A model generated the notes under the pieces. It did not search any database and was not told where the DNA came from. It saw only the letters and a list, made by a program, of their open reading frames with translations. A DNA stretch of 64,000 bases from Paratinospora sagittata (Eukaryota; Streptophyta; Magnoliopsida; Ranunculales; Menispermaceae), in assembly GCA_035771175.1 (NCBI GenBank), contig CM069603.1, positions 25,830,286 through 25,894,285 on the forward strand, written 5' to 3'. The translations under genes were made by a program, and so were the position numbers. Position 1 is the first letter of the stretch, and each line of letters starts with the position of its first letter. Shown in pieces: positions 45,175 through 56,525 of this stretch.

Positions 45175-46371
45175 TCACATTTTCCATCTTGGAATCTTTG
45201 GAAACCTTCGAATGTGAACTTGAATATTCAGATCTTTGTCTTCATCAGTTGAGGTGTAAATGAGTGAACCACTGGATAGGACACTTGCTGATTGATGATC
45301 CTCAACTTGTTCTTCTTCATTGTACTGACCATTTACCAAAGATGATGTTTCACTTTCATCCATTTTGTCTCTGTCATCATCACTTGGTAAGTTGTTAAGT
45401 ATTTCTCTTCTTTCAGATGAAGCTTCACTATCTTCTGAGGAGGTCTCAAGTCCGATTAACACATAGAGTATTCTCTCAAAGCTCTTGTTAAACGGATCAT
45501 AGAGTATTCTCTCAAAGCTATTGTTAAACGAATCACCGAAAAACCTATTGTACTTTCATTTGTCCGAAAAACCTTCTAAGAAACACTTAACCAATATTTG
45601 ATGAGGATAGGTTATTCCACAACTTTGCAAATCACTTGCTAATTTCATCCACCTATCAAGTCCCTCATCAATTGTTTCCTCATGCAAGAACTTGAAACTT
45701 TCAAGTGATTTTTTAAGCACTTCAGTTCTTCTTGTTGTTTCATCCTTGGTTTCTATAGATATCAATAAGTTACAAAACTCTTCCAAGGTGAATTCCCATG
45801 GATTAAACACTTATGCTATGCCTGTAAATTTTTCAGCCCAAAATCTTGGAAGTTTGTTAGCAAAGCAGACGAGACTAATCCCAGATGGTATCTCTTGATC
45901 TAGATCCTTTAAGTCATCAATAATTGATTTGAATCGAGAACACGCCTCTTCAATTGGTTCATTATCAGGAATGTTGAAATCATCAAATCTTCTATCTACA
46001 TCCCTGAGTCTTGATTCTCTGTTATCGAGTGGCTCACAGTAAACAAAATGAAGCAATTCCTATGCATCTATTGCAATCTCACATTGACTAACTTGTTCTA
46101 ACTCATTATCTGGGATACTAAAAAATAAGGCATACACCGCCTTGGAATTCAGATGATACTCTTCTCTTTATTTCATTATCCATAGCTCGGTTGGCTTGTC
46201 AAGAAGAGTATAACCATTTTTCACCATTTCCCAAAGATCAACATCTTGTGATCTCATAAATGTTTTCATGAGAATCTTCTACTCATGAAAATTTTCTTTT
46301 CTAAACAATGGTGGTTTATCGGTATATCTGTTGTTGTCCATAGTATAACTAGTTGAGCACTGTCCTACCAT
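45175..46371 (-). pseudogene. Copia gag with a repeated capsid-like half
   Basis: It begins MVGQCSTSYTMDNNRYTDKP at 46,371. Through stops and frameshifts it continues DVDLWEMVKNGYTLLDKPTE, NSKAVYALFFSIPDNE, an open part (46,056-45,811: RDVDRRFDDFNIPDNEPIEE, FKSIIDDLKDL, CFANKLPRFWAEK), then another (45,810-45,556). The second part again has the capsid pattern: RRTEVLKKSLESFKFLHEET, WMKLASDLQSCGITYP and CFLEGFSDK. A 36-bp tandem duplication (45,463-45,534) and an acidic end (DDDRDKMDESE) follow, with a stop at 45,175. No zinc knuckle is seen. The gag call is firm; the repeat of the half-domain is by eye. Confidence 0.75.
45463..45534 (-). repeat. 36-bp tandem duplication in gag
   Basis: Two copies of a unit starting ATAGAGTATTCTCTCAAAGC differ at two positions. 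It is in frame (12 codons) and encodes SFERILY twice. Confidence 0.85.
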
Positions 46372-46412
46372 CTCACTCAAAGAAATTGTTAGATAACCTT
46401 GAGTGCAAAAAC

Positions 46413-46428
46413 CCTCTCTGATAGCACT
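46413..46428 (-). other. Primer binding site of the pol-less element
   Basis: On the minus strand, AAGTGCTATCAGAGAG directly follows the 5' LTR. It is a variant of the Met-tRNA site TGGTATCAGAGC. Confidence 0.7.
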
Positions 46429-47317
46429 TGTTGGCCCAGTATAACCGTCCAAGAGGGAGGGTGAATTGGAATTTTGCAAATTTTCGCGTTACCTTTCTAA
46501 TATTTTAATTAAAAAATTAGAGTGCGCAGTTGGTAACAATCCAAATAACAAGATGCTGAAAAATAAATGGACGCAAAGAATTTAGAGTGGTTCGGTTCCC
46601 CTTGAACTTATGTCCACTACCCAATCACACCGATCAGGATTTCCCAATGCACTATTGGCTAATCACTTACGGGTGGATTAGAAGCCGTTTACACTAACCA
46701 ACATCAAGGCCTGGTTAGAAAGCCACTACATCGCAAACCTACACGAGGGCTTGGTTAGAAAGCCACAATCTAGCCTACACCAGGGGTTGGCTACTAAGCC
46801 ACAACATGCAACCAACTTACGGACGTGGTTACGTGCCGTACAAATAAGGTAATATCCCGGTTGACTTAACCAAGCCAACAATACATCAAGATTACAAATA
46901 TATAGAGAAGTAAATAACAACACACTCAACAATTTAAGCTTACAATCTTGATTGAGCCAACACTCACTAGTCCAACCACTATGATTCTAAATGAAGTGCA
47001 ATGTTGAAATAGTTTCTCAAAAATACATGCAACTGATTCAAAGTATTTTTATGCAAGTTCAAGAATCGTATGCATACATGTATTTCCAAATATTGATTCT
47101 TAGTACGATTAATGAAGAACAAGAATCAATATGCAAGTTATTGATCAAAACTTATTGATTCAAAAATATCAATATTCAAGTTTGTGAATCAATATGCATA
47201 AGTTAAGATCAAAACAATCGATTCAAACAAAATATGTCTTAAGGACAAGAATCGATGTTAATGAAACCACATGAAATCACTATCAAGATAATCTAAGATT
47301 AAAGCACAAGTACGGTT
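46429..47317 (-). repeat. Partial 5' LTR of the pol-less element
   Basis: It starts TGTTGGCCCAGTATAACC on the plus strand and follows the left LTR closely (roughly 93% in the first 250 bp by eye) until about 47,317, where the match stops inside R/U5. U3 and the TATA box are lost. The stem-loop segment is at 46,710-46,845. Confidence 0.85.
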
Positions 47318-48043
47318 TCACTCCATGTTACTAGATTTTTCTTGTTCCTTTCTTTTCTTGGTTTTTTTCATTTGGGATCCAATTGTGGGAAGCACTTATC
47401 CATGCCCTCTTTATTTTTTTGAAAAACTTAAAATAATATTAAATCGAGGAGTGTTGATAAATTATGATTTGAGATTATTTTGATCGCAAGTGTTTCTTGA
47501 GTTTTTCTTCTTCATTGTTATTTTGTCATTCAATCTCTTTGTTTTTGGCTTTTTCTATTAGTTGTTTAGCAAGTTTTCCTCATAGTGAGCTCATGGATAT
47601 GTGTAGATGGTGACGGTGGTCGTTGTTTATGTTGTTCAAGACTTCAGTGTGCTATTAATCTATATATTTATGGATTGTAGACCTTTATCTTATACAACAA
47701 AGGTTGATTTTTGCATAATGTGTTGAATTATTATATTCTCTTTGATCAAACATCTAAGTAGAACGTTTTCTAAGAACAAAAAGATGAACGATATAATCAT
47801 TTTAATAGACTTCTTAATCTTTTTTACTAAGCAATATGTGTTTCTTTTAATTTAAAAAAAAATTATAGGTTAAAAAATGTAAACCGATTAATCCAAACCC
47901 AACCAAACCAAATTGGTTCGGTCTAGTTTAGGGGGTATAATCAGTTCAGTTTGGTTTACATAAAGCCAAACTAATTTCCATTGGTTCAGTTTGCGGTTTG
48001 GGGTCTAAACCTATCCAAATTAAACCAATGACACCCCTATTGA
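47318..48043. mobile_element. Unassigned segment with probable hAT terminus
   Basis: The right part (47,880-48,040) is rich in CCAAACC/GGTTTGG words and ends CAATGACACCCCTA. Read on the minus strand this starts TAGGGGTGTCATTGG, typical of plant hAT transposon ends. No matching left end or 8-bp duplication is seen, and 47,318-47,880 has no recognisable content. Confidence 0.35.
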
Positions 48044-48393
48044 ATAGTAGTGAATGATTTAAATAGTTTACGAAGGTTTAAGTGGTTCTTGTTTATGGAG
48101 ACCCTAATTTGGTATTAAACGTAGATTATGGACCTAGAATCAAGGTCTAATGGTTATAGAACCTGAACCACCCAAAATAGCCAAAGTTAGGCTACTAGTA
48201 AAGGGTTTTGGAAACCAAAACTTTGAATGAAATTGAGGATTCATAAATGATTTAGGGCAGGTAAAATGGATTTGTTAAGTGTAATTGTATTTAGTTGTAT
48301 TTCGTAGTTGAGTGAACTAAGATTAATTCTATGAATGCTAAGAGGTGAAGAAATGACCAAATGACGTGAATTTTCCCAAGGCAGGGCAACTAG
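48044..48393 (+). repeat. Possible continuation of LTR J
   Basis: Words such as GGGTTTTGGAAAC, AATAGCCAAAGTTAGGC and GAATGCTAAGAGGTG follow the order of LTR I at about 28,540-28,860 loosely. The similarity is weak. It ends where the Athila-type LTR starts. Confidence 0.3.
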
Positions 48394-48790
48394 TGTTGAG
48401 TTACATATTTAGATAGGTTTTAGAGCATGTTTTAGGAGTGTTTTAGGACATTTCATGCATTAGTTTCATATGTTTGTGTTAGTTTTAATGCATTTGTTAG
48501 TTTAGGAATAATTTGGTTTTTATGCATTATTTTAGTTTATTAGTTTATAGTTTGATTCAATTTATGTTTGAGTGTGTTATTAACTTGATTTGTTTTGTAG
48601 GTGTTTAGATGTGTTTGAAGTCAACTTGGATGATGGAAACATTATATATAAAAATGCAATGAGGATACATGAAGAATACAAGTCAAGGAATGCAAAAATT
48701 TGGCCAAGTCCACACAAGAAAAGTGAAGAAAAAGAGGTGCAAATTCGGATAAGTCCACAAGAAGAAAAACAAGAGAGTGGTGAAAAACAG

Positions 48791-48856
48791 GGGTGCCGCG
48801 GCACCCAGATGTATGCATGGTGGTGATTCTGGCCGAGAATGGGCGCCGCGGCACTC
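48791..48856 (+). promoter_or_regulatory. Paired GC palindromes in the Athila-type LTR
   Basis: GGGTGCCGCGGCACCC (48,791-48,806) is a perfect 16-bp palindrome. GGGCGCCGCGGCACTC (48,841-48,856) is a near copy 50 bp on. They lie about 100-160 bp upstream of the TATA-like box. M2 has the eroded counterpart AGCACCGTGGCGCTC near 63,749. Confidence 0.65.
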
Positions 48857-49320
48857 GGTTGCGATACGAAAATAACAACTTTCTATTTTTTTTTGGGTTT
48901 TCGCTATTTAACTTGAGACTTTACAACACGACTTCCTATTGGCTTGGGCATTTAAATAGAAGATTGTTTAGGGTTTTCAAGGCATCTTGAAGTAGAGAAC
49001 AAAGAGCGACGGCTAGAACGAAAGAAAGAAGAAGAGATCGAAGTTGGAGACAATGGAGAGATCTTCATCAACCAAGGAGTTGCTAGTTTGTTATTTGATG
49101 CTATTGTCCAAGTTTATAACTATGTTTTATGGTTTTATCTTCCAAGTTCGAACTAATTTAGTTTTCTAGAGAGGAGATGGATCCTATTCTAAAGATTATG
49201 GTTTGATTTTAGAATTTATTTATTATCAACAATATTTTCTTGAGTTTATTCATGATTCTCCATGTGTAATGCTTTTAATCATTTGGCCACGGACTATATT
49301 GTAGACTTGGAGGCGGCACT

Positions 49321-52235
49321 TGTCACGACCCATTATACGTGACGTCATGATCGGCACAGAATCCCCGGGTATACTCTCCATCAGTACACCCAGTGTCCCG
49401 TCAGCCTAATATACACGAAACCCAAAATGAAACACAATCCTAATATAACATCCATCTAAACAAAACCAATAACAATAAAGTAAAAATATATATTACATCT
49501 CCAAATTTACCAAATATAAAATTCCATAATTCCACAAAATATACAAAACCCAACACATCCCATCTATGTGTTAATTATACATACACTAAGCGTTATCATG
49601 TACATAATATCAAAATACAAAAATGTACAACACCAACATCAACAAAAACCAAGGGAATGTTGCGCAGTCAAGCCTTCCCTTACCCTTTCCTATCCAAACC
49701 TGAAAGAAAAGGGTGAGGTGTGACTACAACAAGCTCAGTGAATGTCATTTACAAGTGGCAATATACATGCTCTTATAAAAACATGGCAAGATCATAAAAA
49801 ACATTTGAAGTATCATGGTGATGAAAAAAGATTGCATACATGCCAATATAATGCATCATGTAATAAGAAAGACATTGCATATCATTTCTAAACATGCCAA
49901 TGCAATCCTAACACCTCTTGAGCAAGGGTGACCAAAGGCCTGGTGCGCGACACACAGTGCCCAATCCGACCAAACAATACTCGTATTCTAGTAGGATTTC
50001 TGGGGTTGTGCAGCACGTAGGACCAGCCTAAGCTATCTTACCTATACATAAGCCGTAAAACTCTTTGTCAGGTCTACAATTGGAGATCACCAGTAGACTT
50101 ACGAGACTTCCCAAGGAAAATCTCAACTAGGAGACCCAACCAAATTGCTAACCCTATAGATTATGCTCAAATTCATTTCATGGAATATTAAAACATGCAT
50201 AACATTTATAGATATCAATTCAAATCAATTTATGTAATACAACGCCACATATAAAAATCCAAATGTAAAAAGACACTCACAACTTGATTGACTAGACTTA
50301 GCCAATCCAAATTCCAATTTCACAAGAAGTACTTGGATGCCACAATCACCCCAAGCACCACAACCTCCAATTGACTATTTGGGTTTTATAGATCAACCAC
50401 AAAATCCTAAAATAACATGGTTCATTCAATACTGAAAATCAGCCTTAAAGTACGCTACACAACCATGTATAAACCCAAATCAACAGCCAATTAAGATTCT
50501 AAAATAGTCTAACACATGAGCCAATTCCATATTGCTCAATTTAACTATTTAATACTACATTAACCCACATTTAACCCAAATTGAATGTAATAGGTTGATC
50601 CAACCACTATAATACATGACATTCAATCATAAGTAGGGTTAATTAGACTAATTGCAAGTCAATTTGGTCAATTGACATCAATTAGGTCAAAATCCCCAAT
50701 TCAAGCCAATACATAGCATATGGCCCAATTTGGGAAAAAATCTCTACAATAGGCATAGAGCCAAATTGAACTAGGTCATTCAATTATAACACATGTCCAA
50801 CCATTCTAAACGCATAATTTCATTCAATTTGGGTCCAATTAGACAATTCCCAAGTCAATTTAATCAATTGACTTGGTTGAGGTCAAAAGCCCCAATTTGA
50901 GCAAATCCCCAAATTACATGGCAATTTTCCAATTTACATAGCCTAGACCAGAATTACACTACACTAGAGTTATCCACTAATCAAGATCAGTAAATTGGAG
51001 TTCTATACCTCCACATTTACCCATCTAATCCACATAAATCACATGCAAATTGAAGAGGAAACCCTAAGTCCAAAATCCTAATTTAGGTCAAATCCACATA
51101 ACCCCTCCAATTTCTTGTTAGAAATTGGGGGTTTCACCATTTATGGACTCTCAACATCCTCTAGATTAACATATTTCAAATTCAAGACCTAAGTCCAACA
51201 TTGATTTTCCACCACTCCCTTAAATTCTGGGATTCATGGGTAGAAAAGACCCATTAGGTGTTGATATAGGTTAGGGACGGCCATTTACACCATAAACAAG
51301 CATAAAATAGCTAAAATATGTAAAACCTAGGTCCCACCAAATCCGAGATTCATACAAACCCTAGGTGAAAATAAAACTTTCAAACACACATGAAAGAGAT
51401 AGAATGAAGAAAATGAGAGAGAATGATATACCTTGGAGGGATTTTGGGTAAAAATGCACCAAACTCTAGCCTTTCTCTCTCCTTTCTCCTCTTCCCTTCT
51501 TTTCCTCTTCCCCAAGCTCCTTTCCCTATCTTCAAAATGAAAAATAAGCAAGTGTGCCAAAAATTACAGTGTGGTTGCTTTTAAAGAAAAATATTTGGGC
51601 CCACATGAAAAACTGCCAAAAAATAGATTTTTCTGCAACAATTATTTGCACTTATATAATCCCTTTCTTGCAAAATACCCACCAAGTTAACATCTTACCC
51701 ATAAAAAGTTTTATGAGTCCGTTACCGACCTTATGGTAAAATTTCAGCTCAATCCAACGGTGGGATTGTGAGATCCAACCGTTTGATCAAAACTGCGCAA
51801 GAAAATCTGCAAATCCGAGAAATAGTGTTTGGAGTCTTATACCTTACTGTAGAAAACTCCGATCAAGATATTCACCGTTCATAATGAATACCTATCAGAG
51901 AAGAATACACTGAAAAAATTTTAGCTCAATTCGACCACGGATCTAGGAGATCAAGTCAATGATGTATTCGGTGACAAAAGTTTTTTTCTCCATGGAGCGT
52001 GCCAAAAGTTTTTTTCTCCATGGAGCGTGCTCCACTGATCCAAAACACCGCTCTCAACATGTTTCGACGTCGAACGAGTCTCTGATCATTCCGAAAATTC
52101 ACGTGCACTCTAAATCACATAAAAGAATGAAAAGACACTCAAACCTATGAGTGTCGAGAATCAAATACTCATACGAATATGTATACTGATACTCTACGGG
52201 TCAAAATGATGTCATTCAAAGGTACAGGTGCTACA
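49321..52235 (-). mobile_element. Solo LTR N (2,915 bp), probable Tekay/Del-type gypsy
   Basis: On the plus strand it starts TGTCACGACCCATTATACG and ends GGTACAGGTGCTACA. The flanks GCACT (49,316-49,320) and ACACT (52,236-52,240) match at 4 of 5. Comparison with M2 near 63,060-63,100 gives the uninterrupted host text. It is the same family as 6,669-9,205 and 33,627-38,985, in reverse. TGACGTCA is at 49,340-49,347. A 28-bp direct duplication (51,975-52,030) repeats a GGAGCGTGC dyad half. No coding sequence is seen. Confidence 0.82.
51975..52030 (-). repeat. 28-bp direct duplication
   Basis: Two adjacent copies of a unit starting CAAAAGTTTTTTTCTCCATG. The second copy completes the dyad GGAGCGTGCTCC. 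Confidence 0.8.
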
Positions 52236-52835
52236 ACACTCGGGAGAGAGCTTCCTAGGTTGGAGTAAGGGATTCATGACCTGAGATTATTGTAGAATCG
52301 AGAGATTAACAATACCTCTTGAAGTTGTAGGAAAATCACAAATCTTAATGGGTGATTGAGGATAAGGGTTTGTTCGTGAGATCGAATCTTATTCTAAATG
52401 ACACGTTCTAATTTGGCACTCGAGATAGGGAATTAGAGACTTAAGGATTTTGACTTATAAACGAGAAAATAGAATTGATAATAAATACGTCTAAAATACA
52501 TAATTGATAGTTAGGTGAAGTTGATTCTCTAGCTATTTCTCATATATATTGATATTTCTTTTTAGTTTATTATTCTGATTCATTTAATTTGCTATTTAAA
52601 GACTTGAAATTCCACATTTTGATTCGCTAGATAAAGTTAAAGATTATAGAACATGGTAATTGGTGAGGTAAACAATCTCAGAGGACGACAACCCTATTTT
52701 TATCGGTTATTACTATTACCTGACACCATACACTTTATTTTCATCAATATCGTTAGTAGTTGATTTTGATTTTAATCTAGTATTTTTTCTAAATTTTTCT
52801 GAATTTGTTTTTTTTGTTTTTGTTTTGAAGGTTTA

Positions 52836-54157
52836 TTGAAGTATATGCGGCGTTCTAGAAGTGTTGAGTTAGTATCGTTGGATCCTGAGATTGAGTGCAC
52901 TTTAGGACAAAGGCAAATAAAAAGAAGAGTGGAACAAGAGGCAATGGAGCCTGAAAACAATCAACGCCCTCTTCGGGACTATTTCAAGCCTGTCATTAAT
53001 GATAACTACTCTAGGATAGTAAGAGCACCTATAGCTGCAAATAATTTTGAGTTGAAGCCGGCGTTAATCACAATGGTTCAACAACATTTGTACAGGGGGC
53101 TCTCAAATGAAAGATTCGATGATCCATATACAATCATTCTTGGAGAAGTGCGAAACGGTTAAGATCAATGGCGTGCCTGAAGATGTGACTCGATTGAGAT
53201 TGTTCCCATTTTCATTGAGGGACAAGGCTAAGTCATGGTTGCAAGGCTTGCAACCTTGAAGTGTTTCCACATGGGAAGAATTGATGCAAAAATTTCTTTA
53301 AAAGTTTGTCCTATCGGCAAAGACAGCTCAACTAAGGGTAGAGATTGATCAATTTAGACAATTGGACACTGAGTCACTCTATGAGGCGTGAGAACGGTTT
53401 AAGGAATTGTTGAGGAAGTGTCCACAACACGACTTTCAATTGTGGATGCAACTTTAGATATTTTATAACGGGATAACATTTTCCACACAAACTTTGGTAG
53501 ATGCCGCAACTGGTGGCACTATAATGAGCAAGACAACTGAGGGAGCTTTCAACTTATTAGAAGAGATGGCTTCCTAGTGAGAGATCATTGGTGAAAAAGG
53601 TTGCTGGAGTGTTTGAGCTCGATCTGTTGACTACAATTTCAGCACAACTATCTATACTTTCTAATTAAATATCTTCGCTACAAGTTGAACAACTTTCCAT
53701 TGAGAAAGTAGCGGCGACAAGCACGGGATATTTGGATGGAGAGATCACCGAAAAGCAAGCGAACTATTTGAACAACTGGGGGTATAACTACAGAAACATT
53801 GTCTCTATTCCAAACCATACCATCCGGATTTAATCATGAAAATTTCTCCTACTCTAATAGTAGGAGTGTTTTGAATCCTTCACCAAGCATACCTATGCCA
53901 CCACAAGAGAAGAAACAGTCTATGGAGGACATTTTGAGTGCGTTCATAATAGACTTGAAAGCAAAACAAGATAAAACCGAGTCAAGAGTAGATGGTTTGG
54001 AAACCTCACTTAAGAATATAGAGATGTAAATGGGGCAATTGGCTTCAGGAATTAGTGCCCAACAAAAAGGCTCTTTCCCTAGCAACACTCAAGTCATCCT
54101 AGGGAGCATTGCAAGGCCATTACACTCAAAAGTGGAAAAGAGGTTGAAAGGGCTGGG
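52836..54157 (+). pseudogene. Athila-type gag (M1)
   Basis: The first part is open (52,836-53,162): RPLRDYFKPVINDN, PIAANNFELKPALITMVQQH. The capsid domain can be followed in other frames to about 53,570: KINGVPEDVTRLRLFPFSLR, DKAKSWLQGL, WEELMQKF, RFKELLRKCPQHDF and TTEGAFNLLEEMAS, with at least four stops and frameshifts. A further open part (53,799-54,029) has MEDILSAFIIDLKAKQDK and then MGQLASGISAQQKGS. These are characteristic Athila gag blocks in order. Gag forms the particle shell; this copy is dead. Confidence 0.85.
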
Positions 54158-55511
54158 GTGAAGAGAAAGGATGAGAAGACCATGCCATCATCATCATCAA
54201 GCAACTCAGAGAATGAGGTAAATCAAGAGGAGCACAAGCAAGAAGACCCCAAGGAGAGGCCACACCGACTGGGTTCCATTACCTTCCCGGATAACTCTCC
54301 CATCTTAAAACCTCCTCTTTCTTTCCCTCAACATTTTCAAAAGAAAAGACTTGATGAAAAATTTGAAAATTTTTTGGATATGTTTAAGAAAATTCATATA
54401 AATATCCCTTTTGTAGATGCACTGGAATAGATGACCAATTATGCCAAATTCATGAAGGACGTCATGTCAAAGAAGTGCAAGCTTGAAGAGTTCGAGACAG
54501 TGAAACTCACAGATGAGTGTAGTGCCATCTTACAAAGGAAGCTACCTCAAAAGTTGAAAGATCTAGGGAGTTTCACTATATCTTGCATTATAGGCTCTTC
54601 TAATTTTGATAAGGTTTTATGTGATATTGGGGCAAGTATTAATTTGATTTCATTGTCTGTTTTCAGGAAGTTGGGACTTGGCAAGATGAAGCCAACCACC
54701 ATCTCTTTACAATTGGCAGATCGTTCTCTCACCTATCCTCGTGGTATAATAGAAGACGTCTTGGTGAAGGTCAACGAATTCATATTCCCAATAGATTTTG
54801 TGATGCTTGATATGGAGGAAGATGAAAATGTACCATTGATACTTGGGCGGCCCTTTTTGGCTACCGTGCGAGCTTTGATAGATGTCAAAAAGGGTGAACT
54901 TACACTAAGGGTGAATGACGAAGAAGAACTCTTTAACATCTACAAGACTCTCAAGTCTCCTTCAGAGATGAGCACATGCAATAGAGTTGATGTTATTGAT
55001 GTGGTGGACTATTGTGTTGAAGTGGTGCATGAGACTGCTACACCAGTGGATACTTTAGAAAAATGTCTTGTGAACTCAGTGGCTAGAGATGGGGGATTAG
55101 ATGAAGATGTCCAGCATTGTGTGTTGTCACTTGAAGCTTCTCCATTGGATTCTTCTCAAGGCAAGCAAGAGAGTATGGATGATTCCATTTCGAGTAAAGA
55201 GAGTGAGCCTACCCACGAGTTGAAGCCTCTTCCAGATCACTCGACATATGCGTTCTTGGGAGATGAGTCTACGTATATAGTCATTGTTTCTTCATCTCTA
55301 TCTCATGTGGAAGAAGAGAAATTGTTGAGGATATTGAGGGAGTACAAATCAGCCTTGGGATGGTCGATCAAAAACCTCAAGGGAATAAGCCCTTCAATAT
55401 GCATGCACAAGATACTTTTGGAAGACACCTACAAGCCTTTTATTGAACATCAAAGAAGACTTAATCCGACGATGAAAGAGGTGGTTTGGCGTGATGTTTT
55501 GAAGTGGTTGA
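54158..55511 (+). pseudogene. Athila-type gag end and protease (M1)
   Basis: An acidic region (54,158-54,427) ends INIPFVDALE. A TAG at 54,428-54,430 stands where the family usually has Gln (CAG), so one C-to-T change would explain it. Then comes a long open stretch to 55,511: NYAKFMKDVMSKKCKLEEFE, a retropepsin-type box CDIGASINLIS (Asp codon at 54,623), VPLILGRPFLATVRALIDVK, and the pre-RT part HKILLEDTYKPFIEHQRRLN with VVWRDVLKWL. Here the copia solo LTR interrupts; the next codons are at 60,285. It is an aspartic protease domain within gag-pol. Confidence 0.88.
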
Positions 55512-55732
55512 TGTTGGTCCACCTAAGAAGGAGGTGAATTGGGTGAGATGGTCAGTTTAAAAATTCTCTTCCAATAACTTGGTGATATACATGAGTGTAT
55601 TGGAATTGAACGCATAAACAAAAACTTAGACTAAAATGCAAACGTGAGACACACACGATTTATAGTGGTTCGGCCAAGCTTATGTCCACTACCTAATCTC
55701 CCGATTAGGATTTTCTCAATCCACTAACTGAT

Positions 55733-56075
55733 TCTCTTACGGGTGAGAACCAAACCATTACAACTGCCCTTTTACAGGTTAAAGGCAAACCTATCCTTTC
55801 ACAGGCTAAGGATGAACCAAATTTCCTTTTTTCGAGATGAGGAAAAACCCATGTTCCTTTTACGGGATAAGGAATAACCATTTTTCTTTTACGGGATAAG
55901 GAAGAACCGTGATCCTTTTACGGGATGAGGAACAACCGTTTCTTTTTTACAGGTTAAGAGATAACCTATCCATTTACAGGTTAAGGACGAACCTATCCTT
56001 TTACGGGATTAGGATGAACCGGTTTCCTACTTGTAGGTGAGGATGAACTTTTTTCTCTTTTACAGGTTCAGAGAT
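55733..56075 (-). repeat. Stem-loop array, inverted LTR A copy
   Basis: Stems as read on the plus strand: CCTTT/AAAGG, ATCCTT/AAGGAT, TTTCCT/AGGAAA, TTCCTT/AAGGAA, ATCCT/AGGAT, TCTCT/AGAGA. Loops are the reverse of CCYGTAA. Several stem changes relative to 10,953-11,736 keep the pairing. Confidence 0.62.
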
Positions 56076-56525
56076 AATCTTAACATGATTTTAATCCTGA
56101 AATCATTAAGTGAACTATATTCACTTGTTCTGGTTCTTTCAAACCAGAAACACACTAGCATTACAACAAAATAAAGTTAGTTCTAACTGAGTAGAACACT
56201 TTACAATTAAGCTCATTATAAAGCATTACAAAGATATGAAATATGAATAAGTAATGCTAAGATGAAATACACTTACAGTCCTTTACCTTTCAATGTTTGG
56301 TATTGCTCAAGTGCAGTTTCGAAAAGCATGAATGATATGATATGAAAATCAGTGCTTCTTCGAAAATAATATGATACCAATAAACATGGACTTGAAAATG
56401 AAGGACCAGTGTAAATCAAAGACGCAGACAGTTTTAAAAGTAGATATAAAGTATGAGTAAGAAAACTTTTGGTTCAGTATTCAGTAGTTAACACAACTGC
56501 TGATATAATTTGATGCAGAACTTAA

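Larger units (their letters stand above)
39424..47317 (-). mobile_element. SIRE-type copia element with gag and envelope-like ORF but no pol
   Basis: In its own sense (right to left): partial 5' LTR (47,317-46,429), primer site, gag (46,371-45,175), about 1.1 kb AT-rich spacer, envelope-like frame (44,075-42,207), polypurine tract, 3' LTR (41,760-39,424). No protease, integrase, RT or RNase H block is seen anywhere in it. TAAGT precedes it on the left; the right end is truncated, so no duplication can be checked. LTR sequence ties it to element C, which keeps pol but has lost gag and most of the envelope-like frame. Confidence 0.8.
48394..52740 (+). repeat. 5' LTR of M1 (about 1.4 kb without insertion)
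   Basis: A probable start is TGTTGAGTTACATATTTAG. The block around 48,480-48,650 is the reverse of 63,850-64,000 in M2, and 52,241-52,720 matches 62,590-63,080 reversed, so both belong to one family. The 3' edge and primer site are eroded: where M2 has GACACCGCACGCTTGC, M1 has GACACCATACACTTT and no clean site. TATA-like CATTTAAATAGA is near 48,949. Confidence 0.7.

Noticed and set aside
47318..48043. A complete hAT transposon
   Set aside because: Only one plausible terminus is visible. No opposite end, 8-bp duplication or transposase is seen, so only a probable terminus is reported.
53849..54939. Minus-strand frames opposite the Athila gag and protease
   Set aside because: They are shadows of the plus-strand gag-pol frame; no family resemblance is seen.
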